Assembly: GCA_963932465.1 (NCBI GenBank)
Contig: OZ010792.1
Span: 512,229,100-512,293,099, forward strand
DNA from: Maratus speciosus
Taxonomy: Eukaryota; Arthropoda; Arachnida; Araneae; Salticidae
Reading direction: 5' to 3'
DNA length: 64,000 bases
Every line of letters starts with the position of its first letter. Within the stretch, counting starts at the first letter, position 1. The position numbers and the translations under genes are program-made. Shown here piece by piece: positions 1 through 10,607 of this stretch. A model generated the notes under the pieces. The model was not told the DNA's origin. It saw nothing but the letters and a program-made list of their open reading frames with translations, and ran no database searches.

Positions 1-482
1 TATAAGCGATTTTGAACACGTGACAAGCGCGTTTTTCATCCATTCTTGACCGGTTATACTTCTTTCGCACGGAAATTCGTTTCAAAACGTCCACTTTCGA
101 CACAATTTTCTGAAAGATCTATTGCATTTGCAAAAAGACGGAAAAAAATAGATCGATGACATAGTTTCTGAACAACAACATCTGCTAGTTTTCATGTATT
201 TCCGAATAAAAATAAATTAAAACTTATGTCACAAAGTTGCCCTTTTGGATTTAAGAACAGCCTTAAATAGATATTTTTTGTGAATCGGTATCTTTGAAAT
301 CGAGTTCTTAGGAAAGTGTCACCGTAAAAGAGAAAAAAAATCTACCACGAAAACGACTCTTTTTAAAAAGTTTTTCTTCAAGGAGTTAACATCAATATTT
401 TTTTGAACTGATTGCTGCATTTAAGTGAAAGTACAAAATTTAAGAATATGTGTTCCTTTTTTCAGTATCCCGGCGTAGGACT
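1..482. other. AT-rich stretch, nothing recognised
   Basis: This stretch holds no supportable gene, RNA or repeat. It ends where the first TTAA-bounded palindromic element begins. Confidence 0.5.
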
Positions 483-900
483 TTAAGGGGCTACTTCAGT
501 CAAGTTAAAAGACCTGTTCGAAAACGCTAATCCTATGGGAAAAAAATATAAAGATATTTCGTTTGCATTTCAATATTTTTAAATGATTTTTTTGCATTGG
601 ATAGCTGAGTTCGATGTGTACAGAGGTCGCTTTTTACTTTTTTGATTTTGATTGCAGATTCTTTTTTATAAGGATGCTTTCGCTTTCGAAACCCGTTCCG
701 AAATAAAAGTATCCTCATTAAAAATACCTGTAAACTAAATCGAAAAAGTAAAAAACGGCGTTTGTAGAGATCGATCTCAGCTATCCAATGCAAAAATCAT
801 TTTAAAATATTGAAATGCAAACGAGATATCTTTATAAATTTCTTCCGTAGGATTAGCATTACTGAGCGGGTCTTTTCGCTTGACTGAAGTAGCCTCTTAA
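483..900. mobile_element. TTAA-bounded palindromic (foldback) MITE, copy 1
   Basis: The element is bounded by TTAA at 483-486 and 897-900, and its halves are inverted copies of each other. The left end reads GGGGCTACTTCAGTCAAG and the right end is its near-exact reverse complement. Further in, the blocks CGCTAATCCTATGGG, TTTGCATTTCAATATTTT and GCATTGGATAGCTGAG all recur inverted on the other side of a centre near 690. No transposase is encoded. TTAA boundaries are characteristic of piggyBac-superfamily insertion, so a non-autonomous piggyBac-type element is the likely class. The core is shared with 39648-40010 although the outer arms differ. Open frames inside it are repeat translations. Confidence 0.8.
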
Positions 901-1328
901 GGGGGCTAATCACTCAACTTCGGAATTCTCCTCCGCAATGTTGAGTCTATGGACTTTTGATGCATTCGTATACTTAAAATATCGTCTCGGGAAATTCATA
1001 TTTTTAACATCTTTTTTCTCTGGATGTCTCTTTTTTTCTTAGTTTTCAAAACATTTCTAAAAACTATGCTGAATTGAATATTTTATGTGTTAAAAACGGG
1101 CGAACTGTGAGTAAGATTTTAACACTTCCTATAAAATTAAGTCTATGCTTTAGAAATATTTTGAGAGCTAAGAAAAAAAAAGAGACACCTTTTAGGAAGT
1201 GTACACAAAAAATAGAAGTTAAAAATATTAATTTTCAAGGAGATATTTTAAATATACGAATGCATCAAATACGCATAGACTTTACATTAGTAAGTGGAAA
1301 TCGGAAGCTGAGTGACCAGCCCCCTTAA
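897..1328. mobile_element. TTAA-bounded palindromic MITE, second family, abutting the first
   Basis: It shares the TTAA at 897-900 with the preceding element and ends at a TTAA at 1325-1328. The left end GGGGGCTAATCACTCAACTT matches the inverted right end GGGGGCTGGTCACTCAGCTT. Arms continue through GATGCATTCGTATA and AAAATATC on both sides, with a looser A/T-rich centre near 1100. Arm similarity by eye is roughly three quarters, so it is older or more diverged than a fresh palindrome. The first four or five terminal bases resemble the neighbouring element, but the interior is different. Probably a non-autonomous piggyBac-type element; no coding capacity. Confidence 0.7.
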
Positions 1329-3246
1329 GGAAATCAGCCAAGTAAAAACCGTACTCAGTTCTTCACTTCTACATGCTCAGAAAGCAGGTGCTGAACATGC
1401 GCGCGCGCGCGCATAGCCGATTTGCTAAAAAAGATAGCTTTTTGATGAATTTTTAATTAATATCTCGGTTAATTATCAAAAAATTAAAAATCTCAGTCTC
1501 AGCTGCATCAGGATCTGTTTGCCTTACCAATCTTCATAAAAATTTTCAGACCTCTGTGAGCGGTAGATTTCGCTAGCTATCGCCGACGCACATACACACA
1601 GGCAGAAAGAAATTTTCTTTTATTAGCATAGATAGAAGTTGAGAAATAAAAATCTGATTTGTCTATGCATCAAAAATTGTTAATTAAAAATATTCCAATT
1701 CCCGAAGGAAAAAGTCAGAAGAAGAAAACTCCATTAATCACCTCTGGAATAGGAAATTCAGCATATTGTAGCGACAATTCTTTGATTCTGGGCATAGCAT
1801 AATCCGCTTAATAGAACATAATTTTAAAAACTTTCAAATGAGACCCCATGACTACTCGCCGATCCCATTAAATCGACGAATTGGCAAGGCGAAAACACTG
1901 CATTTTTGAGAATACGAAAATTAAGGAAAGAATTCCTCACAGTGCTATCGAGAATATGTTCCGGTCAGGTGGTTAACAGAAAATGAAACCCCCAGCGTGT
2001 ACTTCCCAAGCGAGCTTGAAACGTTGAACATACAGTATGTGTATGTTAGATTATTCTAACATTGGAAGTTTTTACTAGTGAACGAAATATCTGGTTGTTA
2101 TGTTACCAGTAGTGCAATGTTGAAATAATAGAAACACAGGTAGAGTTGAATTCTCGTCGACAAATATAACGAATTTTGAATTTTAACGAAGAGAATGTTT
2201 CGTAGTAAATCAACGTGGATATTGGAAAATAGTTGCAGTCATCGAGTGGTAGGCCAGGTAACACATTTATCCAGTGTAGGTTTCTCGGGAATAATTGAGA
2301 CAATGCATAATTTAACTCAGGATTTTATTGAAAGAGCTTTCGGCGGTGCAGTTTCCACCAATTCATTTTAATCAAGCCAACGCTACGTAGTATTTAATTA
2401 TGGGTAAGCAAATTATAGATAATAGAAAATATCAGACGGCGACCAGGGGAAGTTATCAAAGTAGAAATACGACAAATTCTGCTGAAATACAGCGAGTATC
2501 GACATTTTGTTCCTCAAGAGTAAGAATACAAATATGACGTAGATCACGCTCTCAACCAATGAATAATTAAGAATATCACGCCATGAAAAAAGTGCGGACA
2601 GAGCCAGCGGATGAATTTGAAGGGAAAAAGGATAACCTAAGAAATGCGCGGGAAAGTAAAAATGGAAGCTAAAAGAATATTCTAGAGAGAAAAAAGCGCG
2701 GAAATGGAACATTTAATTTAAGAATACTAAAAGCGTAATATTTAAGCAATTTAGACAAGTGAGACATTAAATTAAAGGAAATTTAATAGAGTTAACGATA
2801 GAGATTATTTAAGGATAAGGATTTAGTGAATATAAAGTAGTAATTTAGAATAAGATAAGGAAATCGCGGAATTAGATCTAATAATGTAACATGTATGTAA
2901 AAAAATGTAAGATAAATGTAAGCAGGAAAGATGTATGCATTTAAAATCACATAAGGATACAAAGAAAAGCATGTTGAATTCAGAATGAAAAAAAGGTGAG
3001 TTAAAAATTAAAAGTATTTATTAATATTTCCCACTCCGGTGCATAGGTAAATTCTCCGAATTAGTGTTGAATTCTGGGGGTGGCCCAGGGGGACCCCCCC
3101 CCGGAGCAATAAGACCCCCCAGAAGATTTATCCCTCCCGGAGAAAAGTGAATTCAACACTGCTGCCAATAAGGTGTTTTTTTTTATATTTATCATGTTGT
3201 AAATAATTAGTAAATTCTTTGAAAAAGAATATCATCATTTTCTTAC
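1329..3246. other. Non-coding stretch with a short GC hairpin
   Basis: No gene is supportable here. A short GC alternation sits at about 1400-1413. The passage at 1500-1600, ending in a CACATACACACAGGCAG-like run, looks like the tail of an old non-LTR-type element, but the match is too weak to name. At about 3064-3165 an inverted repeat (AGTGTTGAATTC against GAATTCAACACT) encloses runs of G and C, forming a small hairpin insertion. The long open frame on the minus strand near 2413-2712 has no family features. Confidence 0.4.
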
Positions 3247-3486
3247 TTGAAATAGTACATCAAAGAGGTTGGTCATGGATACATTTTCCGCTTCTGAGGA
3301 TTCTTCTGGGAGAGGCTGGGACTCGACATAAAGTATCCTGGAATCTTCACTTTTGAGTACTGTTGACTCTTTGGCTACATAGGCACCATTTGCTCCGCCA
3401 AACACCAAAAGAGTCAATTCGCTGCCGTAGGGTAAAGTTGAATATACAAATTGATAAAAAGAAGCTTGTGTGTCGAGGACTCTATT
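3247..3486 (-). CDS. Internal exon of an unrecognised host gene
   Basis: On the minus strand a pyrimidine-rich tract ending TTTTATTTTCTAG forms a strong 3' splice site. It is followed by an 80-codon open stretch ending CAA, and then the donor GTAAGA. Both boundaries are phase 0, and the 240 bases have no stop codon. Base use is visibly less AT-rich and more codon-like than the flanks. The peptide begins NRVLDTQASFYQF, has a hydrophobic centre LTLLVFGGANGAYVA, an acidic serine-rich part (EESSEAENVSM) and ends NLFDVLFQ. I do not recognise the family. It has no initiator of its own, so it must be an internal exon; partner exons were not found with confidence, though a GC-rich block at 3830-3980 could lie upstream on the same strand. 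The alternative is a chance open frame. Confidence 0.55.
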
Positions 3487-3556
3487 CTAGAAAATAAAAA
3501 AAAACCCCAGAGATATTTAATCTACTTTATGTAAAATGCTTATAAAAGGTTAAACT

Positions 3557-3580
3557 AAAAAAAAAAAAAAAAAAAAAAAA
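3557..3580. repeat. Poly(A) tract
   Basis: An uninterrupted run of about 24 A, upstream on the minus strand of the exon candidate. No target duplication marks it as a retroelement tail. Confidence 0.9.
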
Positions 3581-3824
3581 TGCTTGCAATGTAAATTTTT
3601 TGTTGTTGTCGTTTGTTTGTTTATGTATTTCAGAAAACCAAGTTTTAAATTATATTTTTTATTCTGTATTTTCTTACAATTTAAAAACAATATTATGGAA
3701 AAGTAATTTTTTATGGAGTTGTACAGTAAAATATCGGATGTATAACTTCAGTATAATCATAAAAGCATTCGTCGATAATTTTATTCAACTTGAACTTGAC
3801 GTAAGTCAGATGTAAGTAGTCAAG

Positions 3825-3985
3825 AAATGCTATTACGGGGACAAGCGGAGTGACCGAGGGACCATTTCTCCGCAGCACATGCAGAAGCTGTCCCTTCTCA
3901 GGTCCCCCGCACTGCACCACCGTCATTTCCCGTGCCTCCTCCCTTCAGTCTCCGATTCAAACGCCAACTGGCGGGGAAAATGGCA
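3825..3985 (-). other. GC-rich island, possible first exon or promoter
   Basis: This block is strikingly GC-rich for the window. Read on the minus strand it contains ATGACGGTGGTGCAGTGCGG and an open frame starting MTVVQCGGPEKGQLLHVLRR. The purine-rich sequence before the ATG could be a 5' untranslated region. It lies about 340 bases upstream of the exon at 3247-3486 on the same strand. A clean donor in the right phase was not found: the best candidate, GTAATA after CCC, is weak. It could equally be a GC-rich repeat fragment. Confidence 0.25.
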
Positions 3986-4119
3986 TTTTTAAGAAAAAAA
4001 AAGAAGGTTTTTAACGGTAATAACATACTATTAAAATTATTCACAAAAATTATTATTTAAATCTCTTTTACTAATTTATAAGATAATACTAATATTTAAC
4101 ATTAAATAGCACCACACAC

Positions 4120-4650
4120 GAAACTTACCACATGGATGAAAATACTAATAATCAAGCCAAAATTTTGAACTATTGAATGAAAAAATACACAAGCTACTGA
4201 AAAATTTCAACGCTTTCTAAAAACGTTTTAAAAAAATTAACAGATGAATGAAGAAAATATACTAGTTAGCAAAATAATTTCAAAGTTTAATAGAAATCTT
4301 TACAAAAATTTACAAAAAATTTTAAAAAATTCACAAATTAACAAAAAAAAGTTTTAAAAAATTACAAAAGTTAAAAAAAAATTACAAAAGTTTAAAAAAA
4401 AATACAAAAAGTTTTAAAAAGATTGCAAAACCTTTAAAAAATCACAAAAAAATAAAAAATTACAAAAAAATTACAAAAATTACAAAAGCTTAAAAAAAAA
4501 TTAACATAACGAAATTATTTCTTTAAATTAGAAATTACTGAAAAAAAGTTAATTTTTTTCTAAAAATGTTTCTTAATATGTACAAGTTAGTGAAAAAATT
4601 TCAATGTTTTCTAAAAAACTTCACAAGCTAACAAAAATTAACACAAAGTT
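4120..4650. repeat. A-rich degenerate repeat (ACAAGTTAACAAAAAA type)
   Basis: Irregular reiterations of TTACAAAAGTTTAAAAAA and similar phrases occur here, with variable spacing. A related patch lies at 9290-9680. No coding content. The flanks at 3990-4120 and 4650-4940 show nothing recognisable. Confidence 0.6.
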
Positions 4651-4940
4651 CAACTGCTACCAAAACCACCTTTGCCACTATCCCCTTTCAAAACATAATA
4701 ATCTGCGGTTTACTCATAGATATAGTTATTTTACTATATCTACGGGTTTACTATAATGAAATCTTTAACTGCAGCTGTAACCAGTACTATCATTAACATA
4801 GCACAAATATAAGAATCCACAAACAGTCTTTGGATTTTGCAATGATCAAATCGACTAAATTTTATACGGTGTTTAGTGAATTTCAGAATAACATATTCAC
4901 TGCTAAGTAACTATATATCTGCTAGATATCAAATTGTTGA

Positions 4941-5279
4941 TTTAGTATTATTATACCGAAGATGAAGCTTTTTACAACCGAGCCGTCAGCTACCAACGAT
5001 GTTTTCACACACGATACATCAACTTCAATCCATACAGCTAATAGTAAACAATAATCCAGTTTTACTGCATTGAAGATTGAGCTTGTGAATCTGTCGTTTT
5101 CATCCCTAGAATTATATGACACCCAATTAATGATTCACATACAAAAATTTAAACATGATCCAAATAAAACCAACATATATCCATCACGTCAAGAAATAAC
5201 AATGGATATTTTAACATGGTATGATTTCTGCAAGAAAATTATTAACTGTATATTAAATATCCAACATCCTCTTTTGTAG
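4941..5279 (+). pseudogene. Possible decayed coding remnant with one in-frame stop
   Basis: One frame stays open from 4941 to the TAG at 5277-5279 except for a single TAA at 5052-5054, giving about 113 codons. It includes MKLFTTEPSATNDVFTHD before the stop and SRQEITMDILTWYDFCKK after it. The composition looks more protein-like than most short frames here, but no family is recognised and no clear splice sites frame it. It may be an old transposon gene fragment or a chance frame in AT-rich DNA. Confidence 0.2.
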
Positions 5280-5579
5280 CGAATAATATTATAGTATCAA
5301 ATTGTGATTGTGAAATATACATACAGAATGTAAATAATTTAAAATAAAACTGGACGAAAGTCAATTTGAAATTTTAAAACATTTAATTCGGGAATTAAAT
5401 GATTCGATTATTAAATTTATGTATTTCAAATATTTACCCAAACTAATAACACATGAGTGCAGAATCGTCACTACAGCTTCAAAAAGTGAAAATTGGATAA
5501 CTGCTTATAAGGATTAAACATTTTTTGATAAGTATGTTTAATAAAACATTTCAATGTGAAGTATGTGGAGTGTACAATA
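5280..5579. other. AT-rich stretch, nothing recognised
   Basis: No gene, repeat or RNA is supportable between the possible remnant and the next TTAA-bounded element. Confidence 0.5.
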
Positions 5580-6407
5580 TTAACCCATTTGTGCCTGAAT
5601 TTTTATTTTCTCAATTTTGTTCGTAAAATCACTTTAAAATATTTTAAAATGAACTGGAAAAATACTAAAAAAAATTACGCTAAAATTGTTTTGTATTTAT
5701 TTGATAAAATGTAAACGTACTAAATATGGGAATATGCATAATATTTGTAATAATATAATATGCATAATTATATGTTTTGTCTCTCTTTATATAAAATAAA
5801 CTTATAAATTGTATATTATATACTATAATTTGTATTTTTATGAATTACTAAAAAAATATAGATATTTCTTTACAGAGACTAATAACATTATAAGTATTAG
5901 TAATAATAAACTAAGAATAATTGCATTTGAGGATTAAAAACAATTTGTTTCATAATCATCTTGATATGGACTTTACATAAATAACTGTCCCTTAAATGCC
6001 TAATAAAAATATGCAGCCATTCGTGGCTAGCGCCCTATATTTTGCACGTTGCAAAAATGCATAAAAAATAGGCTTGAACATATAATTTCACAATTAAAAA
6101 AAATGCGTATTTAAAAGAAGTCTACAAGCTACGATTATGACTTATTTATTTGGATTATTGGTTGAAAAAACAAAAATAAGCTTACTTTTTACATTTCGCC
6201 ATCTTGAAAATGAAAAATCTATAAACTCCGAAAAAAACCCTTAATTTTAAGAAAATCTTATGTAACCATTTTTCGGTAACAGATAAAAAATATATATATA
6301 GATAACCATTTTATACAATTTTCATGTTATAAAGAAGAAGAAAATTATACAAATTTATTTAAATTCGAGGCGTCCCAAAACTGGGACGCTAGGCATAAAT
6401 GGGTTAA
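5580..6407. mobile_element. TTAA-bounded non-autonomous element
   Basis: TTAA lies at 5580-5583 and 6404-6407. The left end TTAACCCATTTGTGCCT mirrors the right end, which reads TTAACCCATTTATGCCT on the opposite strand. CCC following TTAA is the usual piggyBac-superfamily terminus. The 828-bp interior is AT-rich and codes for nothing visible. The right TTAA is immediately followed by CCCTCTCAGTCCC, so a second terminus of the same kind may start there, but its partner was not found. Confidence 0.7.
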
Positions 6408-6720
6408 CCCTCTCAGTCCCACTTGTATAAATTTTGCCAACCGTGAAAAATATGAACAATTAGGTAGTAAAGTATTAATGCTAGCAAACAGGCATACTGT
6501 TTGTAAAGAATTTTTTAGATAACGTAGATTTTGTTACTCGTGATTTTCTAATTGATATGGATGAAGACATTATTTACAATGTATTGTTTAACCCTTTATG
6601 CCCCGACGGTACTTTAAAGTACCACAGTTTTCTATCCCAATTAAAACACACTCATTGAATGGATTTTCAATGGTACTTTTAAGGAAACTATAGTAAATAC
6701 TCCCCTTGACCATCACTAGA

Positions 6721-8183
6721 TAGGGCTGCGCATATATAGGGTGTCCCAGAAGTAATAGGACAAACTTTAATGGGAGGTAGGGATATCACAAGGATTCAGA
6801 TTTGCATAGCAACCCAGGGTCGGAAACGCTTTCCTGGCGTGGTAGTGAAGACACAAAACACAAGAAAGACAGGATACGAATAAGAGGAGAAAACATGTTT
6901 ATTATCCTTAGTACATCAAAAAACTAAGAAGAAAGAACATTAAAGGGACAACGATCGTCATCAAAGTAGGTGTTCGAAATTACGACCCCGGGCCGTGATG
7001 CATGGAACCGCATCTCCGGCGTATGGAAGATCTAGTGTTCTCGAAAATACTGGGAGTGCCCCGGACTTCCCCAGCAGCTGCCACGATGCGTGCAACAAGT
7101 TCCTCAACACTTTCCAGCATTGTCCTGGCATTTTTGCAGTACTAAGAATAATAAACATGTTTTCTCTCTCTGTTCGTGTCCTTTCTTTCTTGTGTTTTGT
7201 ATCGTCACTACCGCGACAGGAAAGCATTTCCGACCCTGGGTTGCTATGCAAATCTGAATCCTTGTGATGTCCCCTACCTCCCCTTAAAGTTTGTCCCATT
7301 ACTTCTGGGACACCCTGTATAACGTTATCATTTTAGTGAGGAGGGGGGGGGCGGTCTAGCAAATGATATCGTAAGATATCTCTAGGGGAGGGGGTTCTAG
7401 CAAATGATATCGTACTATATCTCTAGGGGGAGGGGGGTTACCTTTTGATATCGTTATCATTTTTGATCCAACCAAAATTTTTTCTTTTTATTTGTAAGTT
7501 GTTCTTTACATCAAAATAGTCTGTTATATTTTTCCAGTCTGTTACCTATTTTTATGGTAATACAAAGTTCTTATTAAAATAATTAAATTATTATAAAATT
7601 ATTTAATTCCAAAATATGGAATACCACAAGGTTTGGCATTCCTATTCTTCTGTCATATTCGTATGAATAAATAATTTGCTGTTTAAGAAACCAACTGCTA
7701 AGTATGCTTGAAATGATACTTGTTGTGTTTACCTGTAAATAAATGAGAAAGAATGTTGTCCATCTGTTCAGTTGATAAGAAGTTCTGTCTACCCCATCAC
7801 CCCCCAACCGAACGGGGGCAAGTGCAAAGTCCTTATTGCTGTTGAATGCATTACGTAACAAAAAGCTATTTTTAAATATTTTTAAATAGTAACTATTTCT
7901 TTTGAGTGTTATTTGATATAAAGTTATTTCATATGCAAACTGATATTTTATTGACTTCTCTTCATTTGAATCAATAAAGTATGCAAATAATAAATGTATA
8001 ACGATATCTGTACATCACTCCAAACAAAAGAATAAATTCAAAAAATGTGATTTTTAGACATTGATAACGATAACATTACGAGACAAGAGGAGGGGTTCGA
8101 GGAATGATAACATATGATATCGTAAGGAGGAGAGGCGGTCCAAAATTACCAAAAAGTTGATAACGTTATATATGCATAGCCCC
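6721..8183. mobile_element. hAT-like non-autonomous element, interrupted
   Basis: The left end TAGGGCTGCGCATATATA matches the inverted right end TGGGGCTATGCATATATAA, and both continue into AACGTTATCA once the insertion at 6738-7317 is skipped. GGGCTG-type ends followed by a TA-rich tract resemble many hAT MITEs. I could not verify an 8-bp target duplication, so the superfamily is tentative. The interior carries repeated GATATCGTTATCATT phrases and runs of CTCTAGGGGGAGGGG. An AT-rich frame at 7583-7861 on the minus strand has no family features. Confidence 0.45.
6738..7317 (-). mobile_element. IS630/mariner-type element with about 185-bp inverted repeats and a transposase remnant
   Basis: Both ends read AGGGTGTCCCAGAAGTAAT, and the inverted similarity runs inward for roughly 185 bases. 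The flanks are TATA-like, in keeping with a TA target. Near the middle, minus-strand frames give LVARIVAAAGEV, then a frameshift, then ITARGRNFEHLL and a stop. That order matches the C-terminal tail of DDE_3-type (IS630/Tc1-mariner) transposases, whose proteins often end in FEHLL. The catalytic domain is missing, so only the tail survives between the repeats. A related remnant with the same tail is at 21805-22340. Confidence 0.65.
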
Positions 8184-9159
8184 ATAGCGATAGCAGTTTC
8201 AATAAGCTGAAAATTGTTCACGGAGCTATTTTTTCCCGTGTGAGTGTCAATTTTGCTTCCATTTTCTTGTCGGGCATGGTATCCCTAACTTTTGCTTCGA
8301 AATATCTTAAATTTGAAAGGTAAGGCTTTCATATATTTTTTTCTTGTTTTAAACAGTTCACTTGACAATATGCTATGCTTAAAAGAAATTAATTTTCAGT
8401 TTGTTTACTTTACGAAGCACTTTTCAAAGTTGTACTTTTGAATACCGTCCGGATTACGTTGAATAGGATTTTTTACTTAGATTTTATCGTTTGAATACAT
8501 AACATATGTTGCATAAAAATGTATATATTTCTAGAGATGCGTACGTGCTAGACTGGTGGATTTTGATACAATGCAGGGGTAGATATTGCATGACTTATGT
8601 ATGGTATTGATGAATAATAAAGCAAAAATATGTTATTTTTATCTTTAGAAAAAATATTGTATTTTTATAAAACAAAATTGAAAAAAAAAATACAAAAAAG
8701 AAATCTTTTAGTATTTTTATGAATTTTTTTTTTTTTTTTTGAATTTTCTACAACTAAAAGTTTGGAAATTTCTTTCAGATATGCTTTCCATCGGTTACAG
8801 CTATAGAATATTCTTCAGGAGGCGAAATGCTCACTGTTAATGCACCAACAGAATCGTCATCTACTCATATATAAATCATAGACATGTATGCACTAGATAT
8901 AGGCATTATAAGTCACATTAAAATAATAAGAAAAAATCGGATATAGTTTTTTGTCTAAGTCTCGATTTTTGTCCAAGCGTTATGACTCAACGGTACTTTG
9001 AAGTACCACATCAAGTAATTAGCCGTAATTAACATAAAAAAAATAATTTTTATTTTTATTTTTAGTGCATATATTTTCTAATGTATCATAGTAATGCAAG
9101 GGGGAAAAGTTTCGAGGAGATAGCTTTTTAGATTCATAATTTGAGATATAAAGGGTTAA

Positions 9160-10607
9160 ATGATCACAATAAATATGTTTTTTATCTATGTATATCTGTG
9201 TGTTTATTTTTCATAAAACCTATTTCGTTTATTGCAATATATCCCCTTACTTATTGAACGAAACGACATTTTCACCAATGAACATAAACCTACACGCAAG
9301 AGGAATATTCACAAGTTAAAAAACTTATCAGAATGTTCAGAAAAAATTATCACAAGTCAAAAAAATTATGAATGAAAAATATGCAAGTTCGAAAAACTTT
9401 TTAAATTTTTTTCTAAAAATATATACAAATTAACAAAAAACATAATTTTTTTTTTATTACCAAAAGTTAAAAAAAATACACAATATTTTTAAGTTAGAAG
9501 TTAACAGATTTTTTTTATTACAAAAGTTTAAAAAAAAAATCACAAATTAATAATTTTTTTAATTACAAAAAATTAAAAAAATTACATAAATTATTATTAT
9601 TATTTAATTACATAAAGTTTAAAAAAATAATAACAAGTTGGTAAATAAAGTTAAAAAAACTTGCAAAACTAAATATATATATATATATATATGTGTTAGC
9701 GAAAAAATTAATATATTTACCAATTTACTCTGAGAAGATTCACCGAAATGAAAAAATTGTCTTCTTTGACAAGAAATTACATGACGAAGTATAATCTTAG
9801 TGTAGTAAGTGGCAGGATGATTTTATGAAACACTCTATTAGCAATTTTCAACACAAAGAATGCTTCCCCTACTGCCTTTCTTCTTTTCATTACACTCTTT
9901 TAACTTGATCTTCAGTAATTGTGTTTGTGGATCTAATTATTTAGTGTTAATTTCTTTCAAGCGAGTTAGATAAAATTGAAATCACGAAAAAAGTGTTTTC
10001 ATTGTCTTAGATAACAAATCGATAAAATATAGCATAAAAATGTAGTTTGTTGACACTTGTATCGTACATTTTGATTTTGAGGGTATCCCCTTTTTTCGAA
10101 TCCGAATTTACCATTTGCTATCCATTAATATTCCTTCTTATGCCACTGTAACTTGGGTAATATTTTTTATACATTTACTTATGAGCAATTTACATATCAT
10201 TATATACATTTTATTATTTACACAATTTCCATTTATATTTCAGCAAGACATAAAACACCTCGATTTTAAAAGGTATCCTACCTAAAAATGGTACGTGATA
10301 GGTACAGTAATTTGATTGCCATATTCTGATTTAATAACGTGAAATCTATAAGAATCAGTCATTATTTTTTGTAATATAAACTGGTGGTTTCAGAATATTT
10401 CTATTTTTTCACTTATTCAAAGACATGCAGCATAAAACATTTACAAAAGAAATCTGTAATATATTGAAAACAACTTTTTTATTACACTACAATTGTTTTA
10501 AAATATTTCCCAAAGGAAGTTAAATATGCACAAATGATTTTTTTTTTTAAACTTGGTAAAGGATTACTCGGGAAAATTTCTTTCATTTTACAGCTTTTTG
10601 GGAGTGT
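9160..10607. other. AT-rich region with A-rich repeat and AT microsatellite
   Basis: An A-rich degenerate repeat related to 4120-4650 covers about 9290-9680. An (AT)n run follows at about 9674-9692. The rest shows no gene. On the minus strand AATAAA at 10483-10478 lies about 125 bases past the receptor stop and could be its polyadenylation signal. Confidence 0.5.

Larger units (their letters stand above)
6588..9159. mobile_element. TTAA-bounded element hosting nested insertions
   Basis: TTAA lies at 6588-6591 and 9156-9159. Both ends begin TTAACCCTTTAT but then diverge: the left continues GCCCCGACGGTACTTTAAAG, the right (inverted) continues ATCTCAAATTATGAATC. These two end types recur singly elsewhere, the left type at 20308-20343 and the right type at 18235-18262. 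The palindrome GGTACTTTAAAGTACC near the left end recurs as GGTACTTTGAAGTACC near 8991. The element is interrupted by a hAT-like element and a mariner-type element. No transposase was found. At about 8266-8320 a short ATG-initiated frame precedes a GTAAGG donor-like site, too small to annotate. Confidence 0.6.

Noticed and set aside
2430..2460. Retrotransposon primer-binding site near CGGCGACCAGGGG
   Set aside because: The resemblance to a TGGCGACC-type site is short, and no flanking long terminal repeats or coding region were found.
2413..2712. 99-residue hydrophobic minus-strand protein
   Set aside because: No family features, no splice or promoter context; the composition follows an AG-rich plus strand read backwards.
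8266..8353. First exon with GTAAGG donor and a nearby acceptor
   Set aside because: The implied intron would be only about 35 bases, and the sequence lies inside a non-autonomous TTAA element.
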